Below are positions 20,157-30,600 of a stretch of 64,000 bases of DNA, in pieces. Both the position numbers and the translations under genes were made by a program. The notes below the pieces were generated by a model, which was given only the letters and a program-made list of their open reading frames with translations, did no database searches and was not told the origin of the DNA. This DNA comes from Neocallimastix lanati (nom. inval.) (Eukaryota > Neocallimastigomycota > Neocallimastigomycetes > Neocallimastigales > Neocallimastigaceae), in the NCBI GenBank assembly GCA_016946835.1, contig JACVTC010000047.1:398501-462500 (forward strand). The letters are read 5' to 3'. The stretch's first letter is position 1; each line of letters starts with the position of its first letter.

Positions 20157-23100
20157 ACTCATCAATAGAGCATCTGATACAGAAGCAGCTTCAACTTCTT
20201 CCTCTGCGCCGACTTCTTCTGTCAGACGAATTAAAAAGATTTGTGAAAATGAAAATGTTTACAGAATTCTTGATATTGTTGAAAAAGAAAATATGTTCTT
20301 TAAAGGTAAAACAAATATCCTTGATTTCTACATTAAAACCAACAATTCCGAAGAAACTAAAGTGAAGGTTCTTATTGACTCAGGTTCTGACATTAACTGC
20401 ATGCATCCTGAATTTGCTAGGGTTAATAAAATCAACTTGATCAATGCTGATAATTCCTTTAAAGTTGCTGGTCTTGGTTATGGTTTATCTACTGTTAAGA
20501 AAATGACAGAAAAATGTATCCTCCGTTTTAAGAATCACTTGGAAGTTATTCAATTATACGCCCTTCGTATCCCCAATGTAGATATCATTTTAGGACTCCC
20601 TTGGATTGAAAAACATTGCCCTATTAACTACCATGATTCAAAGAAAATCTCTTTCAGTTCAGGATACTGTGCTCGACACTGTAATGTAGGGAAAAGAAAT
20701 AGAAAAAATAAGAATAAAAAGAAGTTAAATAAAATTTCTACTAAAGGAAAGGAACCATATGAAGAAATTTCCGTAACAAAGGAAAAAAATAATCCTAAGC
20801 GTAAGTATTCCTTCGAATCTGATTCCGATATGGATTCTGATGAAGAAATTACGATTAGAGGTCGTTGTACTCGTATTAAAACTTGTAGTGAAAAAGAAGA
20901 ACTTAATGATGTAAAAAATTTTTGTATAATTAATTATGATAGTGATGTAAATGATAGTTTTATGTTTGATAATGATGATGAAATTTATGAATTTGGTGAT
21001 AGTAATAATATTAATTTAGATGAATTAAATAAAATTTGTAAAATTGATATTTTATGTAATAATGTAACAAAAAGTTGTAATCATAATGATAATTTAAATA
21101 AAGATGAAAATAAAAAGTATATTTCTAAAAAGTGTTCTGTGAAAAATTTGTGTTGTATCTGTAATTGTTTAAAAATTAGTAATTTTGAGAATAAATTAAA
21201 TCAAAAAATTATAGGAATACCTCCTATTTATAACAATTACGCAGAAGTATTCAATGAAAGAAATTGCAACGTACTCCCTCCACATCGTGAATATGATTGT
21301 GAAATAAGATTAAAGGATAATTCAAATTTATTTTATGGTCCAATATATCCCTTAACTGAGGCAGAACGAGATGAACTAAAAAAGTATATAAAAGAAAATT
21401 TAGAAAAAGGATTCATTAGGAAATCCAAGTCACCCGCTGGTGCACCTGTATTATTTGTTAAAAAGAAAGATGGTTCATTGAGATTATGTGTTGATTATAG
21501 AAAATTGAATGAAATGACCATCCGTAATTCTTATCCTCTTCCTTTAATAAGTGAATTATTAGATAGAGTTAAAGGTGCAAAATATTTTACCAAGTTGGAC
21601 TTAAAGTCTGCCTATAATTCAGTAAGAATTAAAGAAAGTGATGAGTACAAGACTGCATTTCGTACTAGATATGGTCATTTTGAATATTTAGTTATGCCTT
21701 TTGGCTTAAAAAATGCTCCAGCCACCTTCCAGCATTTTATAAATGATGTTCTTAGCGATTACTTAGATGATTTTGTTATTTCTTACATTGATGATATATT
21801 AATTTATTCGAATAGTTTAGAGGAACATCATGAACACGTTAAAAAGGTGCTTAAAAAATTATTAGAAAATAACTTGTACATTAAATTAGAGAAATGTGAA
21901 TTCGATGTTACTGAAACCTCTTTCCTTGGTTACATTTTATCAAAAGATGGTTTGAAAGTTGATCCTGAAAAGGTTAAAGCTATCCTAGATTGGCCTGTCC
22001 CTTCTAATGTAAAGGAAATACAATCATTTATTGGATTATGTAATTATTATAGAATTTTTATCAAGGATTTTGCTAAGATTGCGCGGCCCTTACATAAACT
22101 TACCAGGAAAAATGTTCCATTTCTCTGGGGTTCTGATCAACAAAAATCCTTTGATAAATTAAAAGAACTTTTTACTTCTGCTCCAATTTTAAGAAATCCT
22201 GATAGTAACAAACCTTTCATTGTGGAAACTGATGCTTCCAATTTCGCTGTTGGAGCTATACTTTCCCAAGAATTTGATGGTCAGTTACACCCAATTGCTT
22301 TTATTTCTACCAGTTTAACCAAATCTCAACTGAATTACCCCATTTATGATAAAGAGCTTCTTGCAATTAAAGTTGCTTTGGAAGAATGGCGTCATTACCT
22401 TGAAGGTGCTCGCCATCCATTTACTATTTATACTGATCATAAAAACCTTACTTTTCCTAGGAAGCCTGAGCTACTTTCTTAACGACAAATTCGTTGGTAT
22501 GAATTTCTTTCTCGTTTCGATTTTAATCTTGTGTATCGTTCTGGTAAAAAATCTGGTAAACCAGATATTCTGTCAAGAAGAAGTGATCATTTATTTGATT
22601 GTTCTCGCGATGTTTCTTGTTGTGTTATTAATCGTAACTTACGTGATGAGTCCTTGATTAATTCTATTTTGAAATCTTTAAATAATGATGATCTTTTTAT
22701 AAAAATTAAATCCTTTATTTTAAATAATAGTAAAGTTAATCCACCTATTAAATTTGTTGATAAGTGTAAAATTGATAAGGAAGGTTTCTTACTTTTTGAT
22801 AACTTAATTTATGTTCCTCAGAATATTCGCACAAGAGTTCTTGAAATACACCATGACTCTGCTACTGCTGGTCATTTCGGTGTACGCAAAACATTTGATT
22901 TGATTAATCGTAACTTTTGGTGGCCTAAGTTACGTAATGATTTTAAAAAGTTTGTTAAGTCCTGTGAAACTTGCTGCAAAGCTAAAGTTCCAAGACATTA
23001 GCCCTACGGTCTTTTATCTCCTTTGTCTACCTCCGACAGACCATGATCAGACATCTCCATGGATTTTATTGTTGAATTACCGAAATCCAAAGATATGACC

Positions 23101-23314
23101 ACTGTCATGACTGTTGTAGATAGATTGACTAAAATGGCACATTTTATTCCCTTACGTTGTCTTCCTACTGCGTCCATTGCTGCTGATTCTTTTATTAGTA
23201 ATATCTTTAGGTTGCATGGTTTTCCTGATTCCATTGTTTCCGACAGAGGTACGCAATTTACTTCTGAATTTTGGAACCGCCTGTCACGAAATGGTTCTTG
23301 ACAATAAATTTAAA
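20157..23314 (+). pseudogene. Chromovirus B pol, 5' part (PR-RT-RNase H-INT)
   Basis: The domains in order are: protease LIDSGSDINC (near 20370), an Asn- and Asp-rich insert absent from D, RT with LDLKSAYNSVRI and catalytic YIDD (near 21790), RNase H (ETDASNFAVGAILSQ), HHCC module (HDSATAGHFG, CETCC) and the integrase core (MDFIVELP, SDRGTQF). Premature stops are TAA at 22480-22482, TAG near 23000 and TGA near 23043, and a frame slip lies near 23280. The integrase stops at about 23314, before the catalytic Glu, and resumes at 36741. Confidence 0.9.
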
Positions 23315-24177
23315 AATAAACACTTAAAACCTTTAAAATAAAATAAGTAAAATATTTTTATTTATATTTATTTTATTAATTATAAATTTATTATCAAAAA
23401 CACATTAATTAACTTAATAAGTTAGTGTTTAATAATAATTTTATTTTATTAATAAAAACTCAAAGTATAAAATATTTTTAGAGGAAAATCTACTCCTATT
23501 TATATAAAAATTTTGATAAATAAAATAAAGAAATTTTAATGAATTAAAAATAACCAATCAAGCTATTTTTCTTAATAAAAATAAAAATAAAATAAAAATA
23601 ATAATAATATATATTTTTTTGGAAAAATAAAGGTTTCGAACTTGAGAAGTTCGAACTAAAGTCTTAGTTACTAACAACTAAGACATTATGCTAATTTTTA
23701 TGATTCGTTGATACGTGACCACTATAAAAATGGTATTTAGGTAGATTCTTTAGGTTAAAGAAATACTTAAATATTATTGGTCAATAATAATTTTATAATA
23801 ATATATATAATTTTAGAATAATAATTATTAAACGGAGAATTCTTTTATTTATAAGTTTATACTTATGATAAATTAATTCATATAAATAGCTATTTTATAT
23901 TTTATTTTAGTATAGTTAAAAAGAGATATTATATATATTTGAGATAATTAATTATAATATTTATATAAGAGAGTAATAATAATAATTTATGTAATAATTA
24001 ATAATTAATAATAAATAAAGAGAACATTAAAAAGATATATTTATTACTTTATTTTGTATTATTGTATGTGTTATTTCTATTTAATATTAGAATATATTAT
24101 TTTGTCATAATTCCTTATTGTCATTGCCCATAAATAAATATTAATTTAGATACATAAATAAAATACCGTATCATCGT
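23315..24177. other. Unassigned AT-rich insertion in chromovirus B (part of H)
   Basis: No gene. This is the left part of the sequence (called H here) that interrupts the B integrase. H continues at 32717-32767 and 36031-36740 after elements I and G are removed. It contains a minus-strand tRNA-like pol III module at 23632-23693. No matching termini or target-site duplication were found for the insertion as a whole, so it may be composite. Confidence 0.5.
23632..23693 (-). promoter_or_regulatory. tRNA-like A box / B box module
   Basis: On the minus strand TAGCATAATG (A-box-like) is followed about 40 nt later by AGTTCGAAACC (B-box-like). Between them GTCTTAGTT and AACTAAGAC form a perfect 9-bp stem. 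The stretch GACTTTAGTTCGAACTTCTC lines up with GACCTCAGCCTGAACCACTA in the LTR of element D, differing mostly by C/T changes. It cannot be folded as a normal tRNA and no tRNA gene is called. Confidence 0.5.
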
Positions 24178-25196
24178 TGATAAAGAATGAATTAATAACC
24201 TTTATTTTATTATTAATAATTCTTTACTAAATTGTACTTTCCTATATTCTTCATAACCTAAACCTCATTGTAAATTTAATTTATTTTGATATAAATTAAT
24301 TTTAACTTGTAAATAATGTAAATAAATTTTAATTAATTACTTTATTGTTATATTATTAAATATATGTATATATTAAAATACAATTATAAATATTAAAATT
24401 ATACTTTTAAGATACTAAATTATTAAAACTATTAATTAAATATTATTATAAAAATTATTATAAAATTATTAAAATTATTAATTAAATATTATTCTAAAAA
24501 TTATTATAAATTATTAATATTATAAAATTATTAAAATTATTAAATATTATTATAAAAATTTATATATTATAACTATTAAATATTATTATAAAATTATTAA
24601 GATTATTAATTAAATTTATTATTAAAAATTATTATTAAAAATTTTTACTTATTATAAAAATTATTATTTAAATATTATCAAATTTATTAATTAAATATTA
24701 TAAAAATTTTATTTTATTTTGAAAATAATTACAAGTATTATTTAAAATAATTAAAGATTATTAAATTTATTATATTAATCTTTAAAAACAATTTATTTAA
24801 CTTAAAAATATCAAAGAAAATAGTAAAAACTATTTTCTATATATTTATTTTATAATTATTTTTAATTAAATTATATTTGAATATTATATTATTATATTTA
24901 TAAAAATTAAAACAAAAATGAATTATTGATATAAAATTAATTCAATAATTCTATAAAATTACTTAAATTATAAACAATTAATTATACTTTAAATTTATAA
25001 AAAAATATAAATATTGTAACAATTTCTTAAAAATTAAATATGTGTACTTTAAATAAAAAAAAAAACTTTTATATTAATAAAAAAAATAAATAATTTCTAA
25101 TAAAGAAAGATTTATTTTTTTTAAAATCAAAGCAGGGTAATACCCGTCCCCCCCTGCTTGATTTTAAATATCTAAGTGTCAACCCCGAGTCTACCA
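24178..25196 (+). repeat. Gypsy I 5' LTR
   Basis: 1019 bp, TGATAAAGAATG to GAGTCTACCA. Near its right end is GCAGGG...CCCTGC (about 25131-25158), an inverted pair around GTAATACCCGTCCC that could form a stem in the RNA. Confidence 0.93.
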
Positions 25197-25200
25197 AAAT

Positions 25201-25217
25201 TGGTGGAGATATCGGGG
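25201..25217 (+). other. Gypsy I primer-binding site (tRNA 3' end)
   Basis: TGGTGGAGATATCGGGG, four bases after the 5' LTR. The leading TGG pairs with a CCA terminus, and the rest predicts a tRNA with an acceptor 5' strand GGAGATA. The identical 17 nt are found in element E (50549-50565, minus). The tRNA identity is not assigned. Confidence 0.75.
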
Positions 25218-25229
25218 AAGAAGAAGAAG

Positions 25230-25261
<32 letters not shown>

Positions 25262-25515
25262 GAAGAAGAAGAAGAAGACCAAGAAAAAGAAGACCAAGAA
25301 AAAGAAGACCAAGAAGTAGACCAAGTGGAAGAAGACCAAGAAAAAGAAGACCAAGAAGTAGACCAAGTGGAAGAAGACCAAGAAAAAGAAGACCAAGAAG
25401 AAAACCAAGAAGAAGACCAAGAAGAAGACCAAGAAGAAGACCAAGAAGAAGACCAAGAAGAAGACCAAGAAGAAGACCAAGAAGAAGACCAAGAAGAAGA
25501 CCAAGAAGAAGAGAC
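25216..25515 (+). repeat. GAA / GAAGAAGACCAA microsatellite in gypsy I leader
   Basis: About 300 bp of purine-rich repeat, first GAA units, then variants of GAAGAAGACCAA and GTAGACCAAGTGG. It reads as Glu/Asp/Gln on one strand and Ser/Trp on the other. No gene is called, because it sits between primer-binding site and gag and element E lacks it. Confidence 0.85.
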
Positions 25516-25616
25516 CAAGAAGGAAATTGGAACTACTAGGACTTATTTTTTTTTTTGGAATTATGAGAATAATTTTTTTTAAATTAAATTTAATAGAATT
25601 AAATTAAATTAAATTA

Positions 25617-25670
<54 letters not shown>

Positions 25671-25805
25671 ACTTTTATAATCATCATCATCAAATTTTTT
25701 TTTATTGTTATCGGTTTTTGTGTTGTTGTTGTGGTTGGTGTTGTTGTTGTGGTTGGTGTTGTTGTTGTGATTGTTGTTGTTGTGGTAGTAATAAAAATTA
25801 ACATC

Positions 25806-26115
25806 AGTTTTATTTGGTCTTCGCGTGCTCCAAATAAAACTATATACTGAGTTTACTGCGTACTAAGCAGTTATAGATAATTCTATAATTGCGAGTGGTT
25901 TAATCAGGTGTTTGGAGAGGGGCCGGTTACGAACTAATCGAACCCCGATTAGATATAGCGGTAAATACTGTTGGGAAGCAGAAATTACCCTATAGATCAC
26001 CCATTATACGTTCAACACGGTTTGGGTGCTCCTCCACTTGACTCAGGCAAATTCACTTAGTATACCGAAATACTAAGGTCCCTCTGCGTGGTCGGCAGTT
26101 GTAATAGATAGCGGT
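25806..26115 (+). promoter_or_regulatory. Structured RNA leader of gypsy I
   Basis: A GC-richer island in the 5' leader with several perfect stems: AGTTTTATTTGG/CCAAATAAAACT (25806-25817 and 25830-25841), CTAATCG/CGATTAG (25934-25940 and 25946-25952), and CTTAGTAT/ATACTAAG (26056-26063 and 26070-26077). A further stem GTGTATAT/ATATACAC lies downstream near 26490-26515. Packaging, dimerisation or translation control are possible roles. No known ribozyme core was recognised. Confidence 0.55.
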
Positions 26116-26668
26116 TTTTCAAGTTGTATTAGGTTTGTTAATTTACCTTGTTTTTAATTAAGTTTATTTGTTTTTTTTAAGTTGTAATTATATAAACTTA
26201 ATAATAATTGTAATTGTAATTGTAATTGTAAATATTGTAATAATAACCGATAACAAATAAATAAATAAATAAAAAAAAAAAAAAAAAAAAAAAAAATATT
26301 AATTTTTGTGTTTTTAAATATTTTTAATTGCTATATTAAAAAAAAAAAAATTTTTTTTGTAAATAATTGTATATATTTTTTTTATTTAAGTAAAGATAAA
26401 CGAAAGGGGTTATTAGCTTGAAAGAATAGTGAACACTCCAACTAGTTTATTAATTTATATTTATTCTAGTGTCCAGGAGGGGGAGTACGGGTGTATATAG
26501 CAAAATTAAATATACACTAGCCGGAAACGTCTCACTAGAGATATAAATTACTTAAATATATAATTTTAATTGTAAATAAATAAATAAATAAATAAAAATA
26601 TAGCAATTAAATAATTAATAAAACAATTTTTTTATTTTATTTTTTTTAAAAGTGTGTTTTTTTTTAAA

Positions 26669-27625
26669 ATGAGTACAATTAATTTTAAAGATTTAAAAAA
26701 GGAACTTAAGGATATTGAAAAAATATCCAAAGAAAATTTAGATGTTAAAACTTGGAAGTCTGATTTAGAGCTTTGGATAAAGCTTGAACATGTTGAAGAC
26801 TCCAAGATTATATTTTATGCCTGTGTTTTAACCTCAATTGGTGAAACCAGGAAAGTCATCCAAGAATTAATGGATGATAATGATAAAGATGATGATAGTG
26901 ATAGTGATGATGATGATGATGATAATGATGATGATGATGATAATTATAAGGATATTGATGATGAAAATGAAGATGATGATAATGAAGAAGATAAAGAAAT
27001 TGATAAAAAGAATAAGGCTTATCCTTCCCTTAATAGAATTGTAAAAGCTATAGAAGAATTTTATGGCATTAGGGAGGATCAAAATAATTTATTAAGAGAG
27101 CTACGTGCTCTAAGAATTAAGAGGAATGAAAGAATCAAAGATTTTAATATTAAGTATAAAACTTTATATTTAAAATTAAATAAAAAGAAAAGAAGTCAGA
27201 TAAGTGTTTTAGATTACACAGACTCCATTGAAAACAATATTGAAGCCTGGAAACGTCTAACCTTATTTGATAACATTTCTCTGTCAAAAGCCTTTAAAAT
27301 TGCTGAAAAAGCAGATAGGTTAAATTATATGGGTAGTAATCAAAGAAGACATCCTTCTACCCCTTCACCTTCTGCAAATACATCTTCTTTTAATAATAGA
27401 GTTAATTTTCATCCTCCTATTAAAAATAAATTAGAACAAAAAGTTAATATTAAACCTAAAGAAGATAATGACATAGAGGAATTAACAAGAAAAATGAGAA
27501 GTTTAACAATAAAGGCTTATTATTTCTGTAAAGAACCAGGTCATTATCAAAACAATTGCCCAAAGTTGAGAGCAATTGTTGAGAAAAATAGGAAGGAAAT
27601 TAGAAACAATAAACGTTTAAATTGA
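26669..27625 (+). CDS. gag: Gypsy I Gag
   Basis: Structural capsid-nucleocapsid protein of about 318 residues. I take ATG 26669 (MSTINFKDLKKELKD) as the start because element E Gag aligns there (FRELKKELKDFEK); the GTG at 26654 is only an upstream in-frame codon. A capsid-like helical region is split by a strongly acidic Asp/Glu run (residues about 75-115), also present in shorter form in E. The zinc knuckle near residue 290 reads YYFCKEPGHYQNNC: the first Cys of CX2CX4HX4C is Tyr here, whereas E keeps it (CWFCSNEGHTKRNC). It ends TTA AAT TGA, overlapping pol by four bases within a frameshift signal. Confidence 0.9.
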   Translation: MSTINFKDLKKELKDIEKISKENLDVKTWKSDLELWIKLEHVEDSKIIFYACVLTSIGETRKVIQELMDDNDKDDDSDSDDDDDDNDDDDDNYKDIDDENEDDDNEEDKEIDKKNKAYPSLNRIVKAIEEFYGIREDQNNLLRELRALRIKRNERIKDFNIKYKTLYLKLNKKKRSQISVLDYTDSIENNIEAWKRLTLFDNISLSKAFKIAEKADRLNYMGSNQRRHPSTPSPSANTSSFNNRVNFHPPIKNKLEQKVNIKPKEDNDIEELTRKMRSLTIKAYYFCKEPGHYQNNCPKLRAIVEKNRKEIRNNKRLN

Positions 27626-27650
27626 GTAATGGGATAAGAAGCTCTCCCAT
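27616..27650 (+). promoter_or_regulatory. -1 ribosomal frameshift signal, gypsy I gag-pol
   Basis: The heptamer T TTA AAT (27616-27622), in the Gag frame, is followed immediately by the gag stop TGA. After a 6-nt spacer comes a stem ATGGGA/TCCCAT (27629-27634 and 27645-27650) with a 10-nt loop. Slippage by -1 puts the ribosome in the pol frame (TTT AAA TTG AGT). The pol frame has a TAA only 12 bases before TTG 27622, so pol needs the shift. Element E has the same layout. Confidence 0.85.
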
Positions 27651-30600
27651 ACTTAATAAAGCAGCTTCACTTAAATATCAAAAAGAAATTAAAAATTCTC
27701 GTCTTTCTAATATTGAAGAAACTCCTGCTAATAAAAGGGTGGTTAATAAAAAGAAAGTTGATTATTTAGTAGGAGCATCTAAACGTAAAATTTATGATGT
27801 TAATAATGATGAAGGTAGTGCAGAGAAAAGGATTCATAAGTCGTTGAAGGAGAATCCTAAACCTATAATAACTCCTGCATTACGAAAACAGAAAGAACGA
27901 GAAGTAAAAGAAAATAATATAAGTAATAAAATTGTTAAACAAATTAAACCATCTATTCTAGCTCAACCACGAATTGAAAAAGAAAAAGAGATTGAAAGAC
28001 AAATTCGTGATAATGAAAGAGCTAGTAATAGTAATACTAATTATAGTAATAATCATAGTAATGATAATAGTAATGATAATATTAATAATAATTCATTAGT
28101 GAATGATGAAGTTATTATAAATAATGTAAATAATGATAAAAGAAAGAATAAAAATTTAATGAAAGAAAATAATGATAATAAAAAAAGTATTGTGAAGGAG
28201 AATAATAAAGTAATTGATTTAACAAAGGTGTTAATTAGTAAAGATAAAGATACTCAAAAAGAAAATAAAAGTTCTAGAGTATCTAGGAAAATTAAGATGC
28301 AATCGGGGGAAGAAGAATATGATATTCTTAAAGATTTAAATTCTGCCCATTGCAATATTACTTTTGGACAGTTATTGGATGCTGCTCCAAAATTAAGATA
28401 TAAGGTTTCACAGGGTATTAAATTGGATAGGGACCAATCTAATATCTCTGGGGTGTTGGATAATGTGTCAGCCACGACTGTGGTCGTTAATAACATAGAC
28501 CACACTTATAAAAGTAAAGGTAACGAACCATGTGAAGAGGATATTGCCATGGTTGATGTTACAGTTGAAGGTGTTTCGGGGAAGGCTTTAATTGATTCAT
28601 GTAGTAATTTAAGTATAATTACTCAACAATTTTTAGATAAGCTTCCGTCCGAATATGAACCTATTGATATTAGTCGTGGCAGAATTAGGTTGGCAACTAA
28701 GAATGATGATTACTCGGAAGGTTATATCATTCGGGTGCCAGTAAAGATTAATAATCTTGTATTAATGGTTAATTGTAGAATAGTAGAAAAGGAGGATCCT
28801 TTTTACGATATTCTAATTAACTTAAAAACCCAAATTGATTATAATTTGTTTATCCACCCCATTTTATATAGTTTGTGTCAAATTACTCCTGAGGGAGTAA
28901 TTGACGTTATTGCACCTATTAATAATGATTATGAAGATGAAGAAAAGTTGTTGTGTATGATTAAGGCTTTGGATGAGGATTCCAAAAAGAATGATTTAAA
29001 GAAAATTGAAGGATTATCCCCAAAGCAATATATTCATCATGAAATTTTCCTAAATACTTTAAACGAAAAATATAAAGATGAAATAATTAAAATTCTGGAG
29101 GAGAACTTAGAAATAGTTGCTACTTCTTCAGAAGAATTAACACCTTCTGATCTTCCTCCACATAAGATTAATTTAATTCCTGGTGCGAAACCAGTTAAGC
29201 AAAGGTGCTATAGATTAGTTAAATTTAAGTCGGATATACTTAAGGAGGAATTAATTAAATTAATTAATAAGAAATTAATTGAACCTTCTTGTTCCGAATG
29301 GTCATCGCCAATAGTGTTAGTACCGAAGAAGAACGGTAAATGGCGATTATGTATTGATTATCGTAAGGTTAATGATTTAACAGTTAAAGATTCTTATTCA
29401 TTACCTTACATTGATGAGATATTTGATAGTTTAGATGGGGCACAGATTTTTACAACAATGGATCTTTACTCTGGTTATCATCAAATTTTGATGGATGAGG
29501 AAAGTGTAGAAATTACCACCTTCACCACAAAATTTGGTAACTACCAATTCAAGGTTATGCCTTTTGGTTTAACCGGAGCCCCAGCTACATTTCAAAGGGA
29601 AATGAATAGGATTCTTTTCCCATTTATAGGAAAGTTTGTTTTTAACTTTATAGATGATATTTTAATATACTCTAAGAGTATAGAAGAACATATAAGCCAC
29701 ATTAGGCAAGTGTTGGAAGTATTTCGCCAACACAAATTAAAAATTAACATTGAAAAATGTGCCTTTATGCAGACTGAAGTAGAAGTCTTAGGTCATAAGG
29801 CATCAGTGAAAGGTTTAAGTCCCCAGGATAGCAAAATTAAGGCTATCAAGGAGTGGGTAGCACCTGTTGATGTTCATGAATTACGATCTTTTCTTGGAGC
29901 AGTAGGATATTATAGAAACTTTATTGATAAATATGCCCAAATCTCTGCTCCTTTATGTAAATTATTAAGAAAGAATGTTAAATATAAATGGAATAATGAA
30001 CATCAACAAAGTTTTGATCTGTTAAAAGAAAAGTTAATAAATGCTCCAATTTTAAAATATCCAAGTTTTAATCAAAGGTTTATAATTAGAACGGATGCTT
30101 CCTATGAAGGTATTGGAGGAGTATTACTCCAAGAAGATTTAGAAACCAAAAAGGAACATCCAGTTCATTATATAAGTAGAAGTTTAAGTAAAGCCGAGAA
30201 AAATTATGGCATTACTGACTTGGAAGGAGCTGCATTAATTTATTGTATTACTAAGTTGAAATCTTATATATTAGGAAATCCTAATAAAACAGTAGTAATA
30301 ACAGATCATAAACCTTTAATCAGTTTCTTTAAAAATAAGGAACCTAATAATGCTAGGCAAGCAAGGTGGTGCTTAACTGTTAGTACCCTTGGTGTTGAAA
30401 TTCAATATCAAATGGGTAAGAAAAATGTGTTAGCCGATGCATTATCTAGGATGAAGAAAAGAGATGATTCTGTGGTATTGGCAACTAAGTTAACTTCAAA
30501 GGAAGAAGAAGAGTTGCTTTCTAAAACTATTAAAGACTTTATAAATGAAAAATTTGTTACGATAGATGGTGAAGATTACTTTGTTGATGGTAATGACTAT

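Noticed and set aside
20140-20160. Programmed frameshift in chromovirus B gag-pol
   Set aside because: No proper slippery heptamer in the Gag frame (A-run reads CAA AAA ATA TAA), and element D has a single frame; B has many other mutations.
25069-25582. Overlapping Ser/Trp, Phe/Leu and Glu/Gln open frames on both strands
   Set aside because: All are translations of the GAAGAAGACCAA microsatellite in the gypsy I leader; gypsy E lacks it.
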